A stretch of DNA of 7,185 bases from Sulfurovum sp. (GTDB taxonomy: Bacteria > Campylobacterota > Campylobacteria > Campylobacterales > Sulfurovaceae), in the NCBI GenBank assembly GCA_027066595.1, contig JAMONG010000240.1, positions 1-7,185 on the forward strand. The letters run 5' to 3'. A program made the translations under genes and the position numbers. This document shows, in pieces, positions 1 to 5,536 of the stretch. Position 1 is the stretch's first letter. Every line of letters begins with the position of its first letter. Below the pieces are notes generated by a model. It was not told where the DNA came from. It was given only the letters and a program-made list of their open reading frames with translations, and searched no databases.

Positions 1-344
1 GAAAGTTTGTATGAGAGTATACCAAAGACAATAGAGCCTTGTGGTACTAAAAAAAAGAACTTCTTTGCTTTCTTTTCAAACTTCTCTAAACAGGTTACTT
101 TATATTCCTCTGCAAGTACTTTCAAGTAGTGCTTTTTATAAAATATCATATAAAAAATACCTAACTCAATGACTTTATAGCCTATGAGAAAATAGACCAA
201 AGGCATGTGGTACTTTGCATCGATGTAGCTAGGTGGGGTGAGTGTAAAGTAGTGGTCATAGATGAGTGAGAGTATGCCAATCAGTAATAAAACAAAGAGT
301 GCTATGTTACGACGTTTGGTAAGGCGGACTTTTATATTTTGCAT
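1..344 (-). CDS. Integral membrane protein of unknown function, C-terminus beyond window
   Basis: An open frame on the minus strand starts at an ATG (344-342) and runs through the left edge, giving at least 114 residues. The protein begins MQNIKVRLTKRRN, a basic cytoplasmic head. Hydrophobic stretches follow at about residues 14-29, 48-69 and 97-112, so it probably has three or more membrane helices; a Lys-rich segment (88-96) lies before the third. I do not recognise a family. The start is well supported: an AGGGTGA Shine-Dalgarno lies just upstream inside the end of the preceding oxidoreductase gene, and that gene's TAA overlaps this ATG by one base (TAATG). This predicts translational coupling and co-transcription. 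A role assisting the oxidoreductase at the membrane is possible, but only from context. Confidence 0.75.
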   Translation of the reverse strand, partial: MQNIKVRLTKRRNIALFVLLLIGILSLIYDHYFTLTPPSYIDAKYHMPLVYFLIGYKVIELGIFYMIFYKKHYLKVLAEEYKVTCLEKFEKKAKKFFFLVPQGSIVFGILSYKL

Positions 345-1792
345 TACATCACCCTTTTTGGCATGGTCTGAGTGGCTAAAGAAGTAGGGTAATTACGTTC
401 TTTGGCAATCTGTGAAGCTCTTTTAGAGAGTGTTTCTTCCTCTGCTTTTATATGTGTATTAAAATGTCGTACACCTAAAGAGGCTTTATCTATATATCCT
501 AAGGTAACGAACTCTGAAGCGATGGCATCTATCATATCCAGTACGGAAGAGACTTTTACTATTTCACAACGTGCATAATGCTCTTTAGGAAATGAGACTT
601 CTGCCACACGTAAAGTAGGGTCATCTCCAGGAATTTGTTGTGCACCAAAAAGAGGTTTTGAGCCTACTTTTGCAGTTGAAAAAGTTGGAATATATTGAGA
701 GAGGTGTTGTATAGCGGCGTTGGTTCGGGTGAGAGTCTCTTCTTCTTTCCAGTCATTTTCTATCTTTTCTATGAACTTTTGTCCTAGTTTTGGCTGGCAA
801 CTGACAAGAGAGTTTGAGACTAGCCCTTTGTCGTAGAGTGTTATCTCTTTGGTCATACCATGCAGCTGAAAATAACCCTGAGGGTAGGGTGTAAACTGCC
901 CCATACCTTGTGGTGTACCACGTTCTCCATGAAAGATGATTTCAGGGAACTTTGTATTATTATAGTCGTTCCATTGGCTGACATAGGCGGCTTTAAACTC
1001 TACCATCGCCTCACAAGGTGCACCGATGAAGTCATCTATCTTCCCTGTACGAAAACCTGCTGCGTTTATGAGGTAGTCAAAGTTTTCTTGCTGGCTTTTG
1101 TCTTCTTGTACAAAAGAGACTACCCAACCCTCTGTGTCACAGTTTTTCTGCACATTATGTACGATGCTTGAAGTGTGCAATGTGACAGACTCTAAACTTT
1201 CTAAGCCAAGTGCAGTACCAGCAGCGAGTCTAAAGAGATTAAGCCCATACTCTTGTACCATAATGAGAGGAAACTGTACCTTGTCTAGGTCTATGTTTTT
1301 AGCCACAGGTATCATCCACTCAACACAGTTACTTGGTGTTTGTACTGTATTTTTGGCTTTAAGGGTTTCTACCTCTTCTTTGCTGTAGGCTTTGTAGTAG
1401 TTTTTACTCTCTCCTAAGACTTCATTCTTTTTATCTTTTTTGATGAGGGCTTCATACTCACGTGTAAGTAAGTCTAGTCTAGGGAGTAAGTCTTCAGGTG
1501 TACCCTTGTCACTTTTTGGTAAGACTATCACGGTAGGACGATAGTCTACAATGTAGGGGTAGAAACGTAAAAAGTCTATAGACTGTTTGAGAAGTGTGAT
1601 GCACTGTGCATCAGATATTTCACGGTAGAGGTTACCTCCTGCATGTAGATGACAAAATGGAGGGCCTGAGACTAAACTAGGTTCTTTTTCAAAGAGTGTT
1701 ACATCTAAGCCAAGTTGACCAAAGTATAGAGCAGCACTTGCTCCTGCTACCCCTCCACCGATGATGGCTATTTTTGCTTTGTTTTCAGACAA
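344..1792 (-). CDS. FAD-dependent oxidoreductase (DAO-like fold)
   Basis: This 482-residue protein opens with a dinucleotide-binding fold: beta strand KIAIIGGGVAG (residues 7-17, GxGxxG), then FEKE at 34-37, where the acidic residue normally contacts the adenosine ribose. A second flavoprotein signature, LINAAGFRTG, lies at 241-250, and a C-terminal FAD-contact-like segment near 383-402. This order fits the DAO/glycine-oxidase-like superfamily, which oxidises amino or hydroxy acids and often passes electrons to quinone. The substrate cannot be read from sequence; a malate:quinone-oxidoreductase-like role is one possibility. No signal peptide or membrane helix is seen. The start is TTG: an in-frame TGA lies immediately upstream, the FAD fold begins at residue 8, and AGGA sits 6 nt before it. 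Upstream is gph on the same strand, separated by a REP pair; downstream is a coupled membrane-protein gene. Confidence 0.85.
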   Translation of the reverse strand: MSENKAKIAIIGGGVAGASAALYFGQLGLDVTLFEKEPSLVSGPPFCHLHAGGNLYREISDAQCITLLKQSIDFLRFYPYIVDYRPTVIVLPKSDKGTPEDLLPRLDLLTREYEALIKKDKKNEVLGESKNYYKAYSKEEVETLKAKNTVQTPSNCVEWMIPVAKNIDLDKVQFPLIMVQEYGLNLFRLAAGTALGLESLESVTLHTSSIVHNVQKNCDTEGWVVSFVQEDKSQQENFDYLINAAGFRTGKIDDFIGAPCEAMVEFKAAYVSQWNDYNNTKFPEIIFHGERGTPQGMGQFTPYPQGYFQLHGMTKEITLYDKGLVSNSLVSCQPKLGQKFIEKIENDWKEEETLTRTNAAIQHLSQYIPTFSTAKVGSKPLFGAQQIPGDDPTLRVAEVSFPKEHYARCEIVKVSSVLDMIDAIASEFVTLGYIDKASLGVRHFNTHIKAEEETLSKRASQIAKERNYPTSLATQTMPKRVM

Positions 1793-1908
1793 TCATTTTC
1801 CTTTCACGTAGGGTGTTGTCTCCGACAACACCAACAATTCAAATCTTATAAGAATATTTAATATCTATTGTATATAAATTCAATTAGGTGTTGTAAGGGT
1901 ACAACACC
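1793..1908. other. gph-oxidoreductase intergenic spacer filled by a REP pair
   Basis: This 116-bp gap between two co-oriented minus-strand genes is almost wholly made of two hairpins and the 54-bp AT-rich stretch between them (1833-1886). That stretch carries a direct repeat AATTCAA (1836-1842 and 1878-1884). On the minus strand, TTGAAT followed 16 nt later by TTAAAT could act as a weak promoter for the oxidoreductase. I cannot tell whether the hairpins let gph transcripts read through. Confidence 0.4.
1808..1832 (+). repeat. REP-like unit, left copy
   Basis: The guide tetranucleotide GTAG (1808-1811) is followed by arms GGTGTTGTC (1812-1820) and GACAACACC (1824-1832) around a three-base TCC loop. 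All nine base pairs are Watson-Crick. Confidence 0.7.
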
Positions 1909-1912
1909 CTAC
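1887..1912 (-). repeat. REP-like unit, right copy (inverted)
   Basis: Read on the minus strand, GTAG (1912-1909) is followed by arms GGTGTTGTA and TACAACACC around a CCCT loop. Compared with the left copy, the loop differs and the top base pair changes from C-G to A-T on both arms. This compensatory change shows that pairing, not just sequence, is kept. The TAG of the GTAG is also the stop codon of gph. Confidence 0.7.
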
Positions 1913-2580
1913 AGATACTCCAATAAATCTTTAAAATCATCTAATATTACAGTAGGGTTATGCACCCCAATATCTTCACCATAATTATAACCATATGTCA
2001 CACCTATAGAGTGCATGGCACAAGCATTGGCTGCTAAGATGTCATTTTTCGAGTCTCCTATCATAACAGAGTTCTCTATACTCACGCCCAGATGTTCTGT
2101 AACATAGATGAGTGGCATAGGGTGGGGTTTCTTTTTGCTTAGGGAGTCTCCACCAAGTATGAGTTTAAAAAGTCCATCCATCTCTAACGTTTGCAGTATA
2201 GGGTCAACAAAAGCATAGGGTTTGTTCGTAACGATGGCTAATTTATACTTCTTTTGTAATGCCTGAAGTGTACTTATAACATGTGGGTAGGGTACAGTCG
2301 CATTACAAAGGTTTTGTTCATAGTAATCTAAAAAGATTTTAAGTGCTTTTTGTACATAGGCATCATCTAGGTTCTCATCTACAGTTCTGTTACTGCTCAA
2401 AGCACGGCTTACAAGGGTTAATGCTCCATTACCTACCCACTCATGGATAATCTCTTCAGAGAAAGTCTCTTTATCCAGCTGTTTCAACATATAGTTGACT
2501 GCAAGTGCCAAGTCCAGTGCAGAGTTGATGAGTGTTCCATCCAAATCAAAGATGAGGAGTTTTTTGTTTTCAAATTTCAA
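1909..2580 (-). CDS. gph: HAD-family phosphatase, probable phosphoglycolate phosphatase
   Basis: This 223-residue protein, a normal length for Gph, has all four HAD motifs: DLDGTL at 12-17 (nucleophile D12, acid/base D14), VTNKP at 117-121, a Lys-Pro motif in KKKPHP (149-154), and MIGDSKND at 173-180 with the Mg-binding acids D176 and D180. The helical cap lies between motifs I and II. GGDS before the KP motif is typical of Gph, which removes phosphate from 2-phosphoglycolate, a product of DNA repair and oxygenase side reactions. A PpaX-type pyrophosphatase or another sugar-phosphate HAD is the alternative. The start is TTG, with AAGG 8 nt upstream and an in-frame TAG six codons upstream. The stop codon lies inside the right REP unit. 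truD diverges upstream. Confidence 0.85.
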   Translation of the reverse strand: MKFENKKLLIFDLDGTLINSALDLALAVNYMLKQLDKETFSEEIIHEWVGNGALTLVSRALSSNRTVDENLDDAYVQKALKIFLDYYEQNLCNATVPYPHVISTLQALQKKYKLAIVTNKPYAFVDPILQTLEMDGLFKLILGGDSLSKKKPHPMPLIYVTEHLGVSIENSVMIGDSKNDILAANACAMHSIGVTYGYNYGEDIGVHNPTVILDDFKDLLEYL

Positions 2581-2661
2581 ATGCTTAACCTTATTCTAAT
2601 TACTGCGATTATACATTTTTTAGCTAAAATACTATCATTATTTTACGCAAGAAAGAGCCTT
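2581..2661. promoter_or_regulatory. Divergent promoter region, gph / truD
   Basis: For gph, the plus strand reads ATTATA at 2608-2613, a perfect TATAAT -10 box on the minus strand, predicting a start near 2601 and a leader of about 20 nt. For truD, TAAAAT at 2625-2630, preceded by a T-rich stretch, is the best -10 candidate, with a start near 2637. No convincing -35 boxes are seen, as is usual for sigma70 promoters in Campylobacterota. Confidence 0.5.
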
Positions 2662-3732
2662 ATGAAACCCATCTACCCACTCAACGTCAAAAATGAATTT
2701 GTTTTTAACTCCTCTGCACGAGACTTTACCGTTGAAGAGATACCTCTTTATGAATTTACAGGAGAGGGTGAGCATCTGGTATTGCAGGTACGTAAGAAAG
2801 AGTTGACCACATGGGAAATGCTCGATGCCATCTCTAACCATGTAGGCATACGTAGACGTGACATGGGATATGCTGGGCTTAAAGACAAACATGCCATGAC
2901 CATACAGTACATCTCAGTGATGGCGATACATGAAGAGAAGATTAAAGCTTTTACACATGACAAGATAAAGATACTTTCAACTGTACGTCATAACAACAAG
3001 ATACGCGTAGGACACTTAAGGGGAAACCGTTTTAATATACGTCTTAAGAAGGTACTAGGTGTTCAAAAAGACAAACTAGACTCCGTACTCAAATGGATAA
3101 AGAAAAATGGTGTACCTAACTACTTTGGTAACCAACGTTTTGGAACAGATGGTAACAACTGGGAAGATGGTAAAAAACTCATAGAGGGTACGCTCAAAAT
3201 GCGTGACCGTAAGACCAAAGAGTTTCTTATGGGTTCTTATCAGTCTTACCTCTTTAACAACTGGCTCTCAAAGCGTATGGAACTTAACCTTTTACTAGAG
3301 AAGTTTTCTGAGAGGGAAACTGAACAAGTGATGAACCTCCCTGAGGGTTCACTCAAAGGAACAAAAGCACAGCCAAACTTCTTTAAGTTAGTAGAGGGTG
3401 ATGTGATGATGCACTACCCCTATGGTAGGCTTTTTAATGTAGAAGATTTAGAAGAAGAAGCCAAACGTTTTGAGCGTAAAGACATAGCCCCTGCAGGGCT
3501 ACTCCCAGGTAAAAAGACAAAACTAGCCCAAAGTACAGCAGGACTCATAGAAGCTTCTTTTGTAGAAGACGTAAACCTTAATGGTGCAAGACGTTATGCT
3601 TGGGTACAAGTGACTGAAGTAACAAAGAACTATGTGGAGGAGAAAGCACACTATGAACTCTCTTTTGTACTGCCAAAAGGCTGTTATGCTACCAATGTAC
3701 TAGACATTTTACGTGGTGAACCCATTAAATAA
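2662..3732 (+). CDS. truD: tRNA pseudouridine(13) synthase TruD
   Basis: TruD converts uridine 13 of certain tRNAs (tRNA-Glu in E. coli) to pseudouridine. The 356-residue protein has the family pattern: an N-terminal SSARDFTVEEIP segment (17-28), the catalytic motif GYAGLKDKHAMTIQ (69-82) with D75 as expected nucleophile, the VPNYFGNQRFG motif (151-161), PAGLLPGKK in the inserted domain (277-285), and the C-terminal FVLPKGCYATNVL motif (335-347). The open frame continues 73 codons further upstream to 2443, but that part is antisense to gph, passes through the divergent promoter and is not TruD-like. The ATG at 2662 follows an AAAGAG-type ribosome site and starts at the usual position relative to the DFxVEEIP motif. 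It appears to be transcribed alone. Confidence 0.95.
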   Translation: MKPIYPLNVKNEFVFNSSARDFTVEEIPLYEFTGEGEHLVLQVRKKELTTWEMLDAISNHVGIRRRDMGYAGLKDKHAMTIQYISVMAIHEEKIKAFTHDKIKILSTVRHNNKIRVGHLRGNRFNIRLKKVLGVQKDKLDSVLKWIKKNGVPNYFGNQRFGTDGNNWEDGKKLIEGTLKMRDRKTKEFLMGSYQSYLFNNWLSKRMELNLLLEKFSERETEQVMNLPEGSLKGTKAQPNFFKLVEGDVMMHYPYGRLFNVEDLEEEAKRFERKDIAPAGLLPGKKTKLAQSTAGLIEASFVEDVNLNGARRYAWVQVTEVTKNYVEEKAHYELSFVLPKGCYATNVLDILRGEPIK

Positions 3733-3754
3733 TCTTATACACAATCATTTCACA

Positions 3755-3767
3755 TTTCTGTTATACT
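3755..3767 (+). promoter_or_regulatory. Promoter of the lipoprotein gene (extended -10)
   Basis: TGTTATACT (3759-3767) is an extended -10: TG, one base, then TATACT at 3762-3767. Transcription would start near 3774. This places the possible ATG at 3768 upstream of the transcript and supports the ATG at 3798 as the true start. Confidence 0.5.
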
Positions 3768-3797
3768 ATGAGAGAAATAGCACAAAAGGAATTGAAT

Positions 3798-4325
3798 ATG
3801 ATAAATAAAAAATTGAAAAAACTAGGTATTGTGTCTCTATTTTCATCCGCATTATTGTTTACAGCATGTGTACCACACAATCAAGCATTTGTTACAGGTG
3901 CTGCTGTTGGTGTAGCTGCAACTTCAGTTTTTGACTATCCATATTATTATGATCGCCCCTATTATTTTTATAGAGGTAGGTATTTTTATGGTGGGCAATT
4001 TACAAATGGGTTTTACTACTATGGAGGAAATAGGTTTAGAACAGGACATTATTATCATGGTGGATATAGATACCACAATGGTAGACGCTATAATGCACGT
4101 GTAGGTAGATATGGATACTATCAAAATAGAAATCAATACAATAGCCGTCAACACTATAGAAGCAATAGAAATAACAGAGATTTAAATAATGGACGTCATT
4201 ATAATAGAAACAATACAACAACAAGACAATCAAGACGGGATACCAATCGTGATGTAAGACGTACAGATAGAAAAGACCAAAGACATTATGATAGAAATAA
4301 TAATCGTAGAAACTATTATAGATAA
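3798..4325 (+). CDS. Arg/Tyr/Asn-rich putative lipoprotein, function unknown
   Basis: This 175-residue protein starts with a lysine-rich signal peptide (MINKKLKKLG), a hydrophobic core (11-22) and a lipobox-like LLFTAC, so C24 is the expected lipidated cysteine; F at -3 is less usual than Leu. A short Gly/Ala segment (33-43) follows, then a Tyr/Gly-rich region (45-110) with YYYDRPYYFYRGRYFYGG-type spacing, and an Arg/Asn tail (111-175). The mature part has 29 Arg but only one Lys, and no further Cys. Such low complexity suggests a flexible, highly positive surface or periplasmic chain; binding to polyanions such as LPS, nucleic acid or peptidoglycan is only a guess. The start at 3798 has AAAGGA 7 nt upstream. 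An in-frame ATG at 3768 is rejected because it abuts the -10 box and would bury the signal peptide. Confidence 0.75.
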   Translation: MINKKLKKLGIVSLFSSALLFTACVPHNQAFVTGAAVGVAATSVFDYPYYYDRPYYFYRGRYFYGGQFTNGFYYYGGNRFRTGHYYHGGYRYHNGRRYNARVGRYGYYQNRNQYNSRQHYRSNRNNRDLNNGRHYNRNNTTTRQSRRDTNRDVRRTDRKDQRHYDRNNNRRNYYR

Positions 4326-4334
4326 AAAGGAGAG

Positions 4335-4403
4335 ATGTTTATCTTAGGTACGAAAGTGGGGGAGATTGTGTTCGTTGGTAGCCGAGACAACAATGTTTTC
4401 TAA
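4335..4403 (+). CDS. Micro-ORF with CsrA-like N-terminus (22 aa), possible remnant
   Basis: ATG at 4335 opens a 22-codon frame ending at TAA 4401-4403. Its first 15 residues, MFILGTKVGEIVFVG, resemble the CsrA/RsmA start (consensus near MLILTRKVGESIVIG): Met1, Ile3, Leu4, Lys7, Val8, Gly9, Glu10 and Gly15 agree, but the normally conserved Arg6 is Thr. The rest of CsrA is absent. AAGGAG lies upstream but only 2 nt from the ATG, which is too close for a good ribosome site. It could be a decayed csrA fragment, a small peptide, or chance within a structured element. Confidence 0.25.
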   Translation: MFILGTKVGEIVFVGSRDNNVF

Positions 4404-4441
4404 AAGGAGGAAGAATAAAAATACTTACCGTACCTAAGATA
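4340..4441. repeat. 102-nt element closed by a 13-bp perfect inverted repeat
   Basis: The arms TATCTTAGGTACG (4340-4352) and CGTACCTAAGATA (4429-4441) pair perfectly. After a small internal loop the stem continues with AAGT (4354-4357) pairing ACTT (4423-4426). Inside, ATTGT (4365-4369) plus TG (4376-4377) can pair with CAACAAT (4388-4394) across a bulge. GGA motifs occur at 4361, 4406 and 4409. There is no T-run after the outer stem, so it is not an ordinary intrinsic terminator. It may be a structured RNA, part of the lipoprotein 3' UTR, or a miniature mobile element. I match it to no known RNA family. Confidence 0.5.
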
Positions 4442-4504
4442 TGAGCGAAGTATAACCAATTAAGATAAAATTAGTCTTAAAAGTTAAGCTTATAACAATA
4501 ATTT

Positions 4505-4534
4505 GTTAAAATTATTTAACTTTCTCTTTTTTCT
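4505..4534 (+). terminator. Weak AT-rich intrinsic terminator candidate
   Basis: GTTAAA (4505-4510) and TTTAAC (4515-4520) form a 6-bp stem with an ATTA loop, followed by a T/C-rich tail up to 4534 with a run of six T. It would end plus-strand transcripts from the lipoprotein gene before the convergent gene. The stem has only one G-C pair, so it is weak. Confidence 0.35.
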
Positions 4535-4535
4535 C

Positions 4536-4877
4536 TTAACAAACCAGCCAATTTTCCATCTTAAATAACTCTTCTGTTACAGGCATACCCTTCCATCCAT
4601 TGGACTCTAGATACATCATTTTATTGCCAAAGTAGCCTATAATATATTTTTCTTTGTAAATAGGAAAAATACCAGAATGAAGCATAGCAAAGATGTCATC
4701 ATAGGTTTTGGCAATTTCATAATAGGTAAAATCAAAACTATGTAAGGCGATGAGTGCAGTGTGAAGCATCTCATTTTTATGCATAGAAAGGCTTAATGTA
4801 TAATAGGCAGGGTATGCTACAGCAGGGTTGTCTAATAGCTCTGAAATATAGAGTCTTTCTTTCTTTTTCTGGTACAT
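4536..4877 (-). CDS. Hypothetical protein, 113 aa
   Basis: I do not recognise this family. The protein has a basic start (MYQKKKERLYISELLDNP), a helical middle rich in Leu, His, Ala and Tyr (about 20-70), and a C-terminal part (70-113) with aromatic, beta-like stretches (IFPIYKEKYIIGYFG, residues 70-84) and a terminal Cys. No signal peptide or clear membrane helix is seen, so it is probably a small cytoplasmic protein. The ATG at 4877 is the first in frame. No Shine-Dalgarno precedes it; instead a perfect TATAAT ends 6 nt upstream, which predicts transcription starting at or beside the ATG, a leaderless message. It follows the terminator of the upstream operon, so it seems to be its own transcription unit. 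Convergent with the lipoprotein gene. Confidence 0.65.
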   Translation of the reverse strand: MYQKKKERLYISELLDNPAVAYPAYYTLSLSMHKNEMLHTALIALHSFDFTYYEIAKTYDDIFAMLHSGIFPIYKEKYIIGYFGNKMMYLESNGWKGMPVTEELFKMENWLVC

Positions 4878-4883
4878 AGTGGG

Positions 4884-4889
4884 ATTATA
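4884..4889 (-). promoter_or_regulatory. -10 box of the hypothetical gene, leaderless layout
   Basis: The plus strand ATTATA reads TATAAT on the minus strand. Only six bases separate it from the ATG at 4877, so the usual start distance puts +1 on the A of the ATG. The upstream stretch on the minus strand is T-rich, as in many Campylobacterota promoters, and no -35 is seen. Confidence 0.5.
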
Positions 4890-4911
4890 ATAGAAAAAAG
4901 ACCATAAATTT

Positions 4912-4938
4912 AAAAATATGGCAAATTGTCATATTTTT
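4912..4938 (-). terminator. Hairpin terminator after the LemA-like gene
   Basis: On the minus strand, AAAAATATGACA and TGCCATATTTTT form a 12-bp stem (one G-U type pair) with a three-base ATT loop. The T-run at the 3' side can serve as the U-tract. The hairpin includes the TGA stop codon (4931-4929) of the LemA-like gene and separates that operon from the next gene, which has its own promoter. Its A/T symmetry could let it act in both directions. Confidence 0.5.
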
Positions 4939-5186
4939 TCGATAATTTCTTTTTTTGTATACTTTAATTTTTTGGCTAATCGCTTACCTATAAAGCCATC
5001 AAGTGTATGATTATAGTTTCTCACGATGGCATTATGTTCTCTACGAAGTTTATCTGTATTTTCTGTTTTTGCCTCTGTAGATAACTTTTCGAGCATATGA
5101 TGTTGCCAGATAAGCTTTCTATAACTTATAATCACATACCCCACAAATATTATTGCTAATAGTATTATCATTGTTTGACTACTCAC
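4929..5186 (-). CDS. Small single-span membrane protein with LemA-like C-terminal tail
   Basis: This 85-residue protein has one N-terminal membrane helix (about 6-21, IILLAIIFVGYVIISY), a short charged segment with helix/coiled-coil character (30-50), and a tail, NAIVRNYNHTLDGFIGKRLA (52-71), that resembles the conserved end of LemA proteins (pattern YNxxVxxYNxxIxxFPxxLIA, then a Lys/aromatic motif and a terminal Glu-rich helix). LemA is normally about 180-190 residues with a long helical bundle between the membrane helix and the tail; that bundle is largely missing here. The link to LemA is by eye only. The start is GTG at 5186, backed by GGAGGAG 5 nt upstream; an ATG five codons later has poorer spacing. 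It lies 2 nt after the upstream cyclotransferase-like gene, so the two are an operon. Confidence 0.7.
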   Translation of the reverse strand: MSSQTMIILLAIIFVGYVIISYRKLIWQHHMLEKLSTEAKTENTDKLRREHNAIVRNYNHTLDGFIGKRLAKKLKYTKKEIIEKI

Positions 5187-5188
5187 GT

Positions 5189-5536
5189 TTACTCCTCCAA
5201 CTCTTCTTTGTTGTTTTTTAATGTATAGATATATGTATCAACATCAAGTTCATCGTACCGTTCTACCGTCACGGCAGTACGTACAAACTCTTCACCCTCA
5301 AATGTGTCTAGGTACTCCCAATTGTCTTCTAAATTGTGAGAGTAAAATATAAAACCATGAACCGTGTCACCATGGCTGTCTAACTTAATACCAGGGTAAC
5401 CCATAGAAGCTGACCATCCAGCACCTATGAGTTCACCTTTGACTGTAGCAGGGACAAATTTACCTACTATATTTTCTAGCACATGCCCATTTGGGCAGTT
5501 TTGCATGAGCGTTCCGTAGACAAAAAGTGAATCCAT
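5189..5536 (-). CDS. Gamma-glutamylcyclotransferase-like (AIG2/YtfP family) protein
   Basis: This 115-residue protein fits the small GGCT-like fold. It starts with the strand and substrate loop LFVYGTLM (4-11, the family's YGTL/YGSL motif), continues with GYPGI (46-50) and VHGFIFY (59-65), and has LDTFEGEEFVR (76-86), where E80 corresponds to the catalytic glutamate in the DxxEG..Y.R motif. Known members release 5-oxoproline from gamma-glutamyl amines or peptides; the substrate here is not known. Expected to be cytoplasmic. The ATG start has AAAGG 9 nt upstream. A TATAAT -10 (5570-5565, minus strand) lies upstream. The last codons (LEE, then stop) carry the strong ribosome site for the next gene, so the pair is co-translated. 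Confidence 0.85.
   Translation of the reverse strand: MDSLFVYGTLMQNCPNGHVLENIVGKFVPATVKGELIGAGWSASMGYPGIKLDSHGDTVHGFIFYSHNLEDNWEYLDTFEGEEFVRTAVTVERYDELDVDTYIYTLKNNKEELEE

Larger units (their letters stand above)
1808..1912. repeat. Inverted pair of REP-like elements (BIME-like)
   Basis: The outer 12 bp, GTAGGGTGTTGT (1808-1819), are repeated perfectly inverted as ACAACACCCTAC (1901-1912). Each end is itself GTAG followed directly by a 9-bp perfect hairpin, and the two hairpins face each other across 54 bp of AT-rich DNA. GTAG at the 5' foot of a hairpin is the known hallmark of REP sequences handled by RAYT (TnpA-REP, Y1 transposase-like) proteins, and inverted REP pairs are known as BIMEs. 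The match to that layout is seen directly; that it is a mobile REP family in this genome is inference. Confidence 0.7.
4326..4535. other. Gene-poor spacer between convergent genes
   Basis: This 210-bp spacer separates the lipoprotein gene from the convergent hypothetical gene. It holds a micro-ORF (4335-4403), a 102-nt inverted-repeat element (4340-4441) and an AT-only hairpin with a T-rich tail (4505-4534). The rest (4442-4504) is AT-rich and shows nothing I can identify. No longer gene is supported here. Confidence 0.6.

Noticed and set aside
860..1388. Two plus-strand frames inside the oxidoreductase gene
   Set aside because: They are antisense to a clear flavoprotein gene and show no family features.
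1794..1796. ATG just before the oxidoreductase start
   Set aside because: It is in another frame and meets a TGA after three codons. The TTG at 1792 fits the spacing from AGGA and the FAD fold.
880..2290. Repeated GTAGGG/GTAGGGT strings on the plus strand
   Set aside because: Except at 1808 they lie inside coding DNA and mostly reflect C-ending codons followed by CCT or CCC (for example Tyr-Pro), with no adjoining hairpin.
2443..2661. N-terminal extension of TruD by 73 codons
   Set aside because: It is antisense to gph, crosses the divergent promoter, and the TruD family start matches the ATG at 2662.
3768..3797. Longer start for the lipoprotein gene
   Set aside because: The ATG abuts the -10 box and would place ten residues before the signal peptide. 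The ATG at 3798 has a good AAAGGA site.
3924..4233. Minus-strand frames opposite the lipoprotein gene
   Set aside because: They are Ile/Ser- and Tyr-rich products of reading the repetitive Arg/Tyr codons backwards, with no ribosome site.
4340..4441. SRP RNA, 6S RNA or a known riboswitch
   Set aside because: None of the conserved core motifs (for example the GGAAG-type SRP loop or known riboswitch cores) is present.
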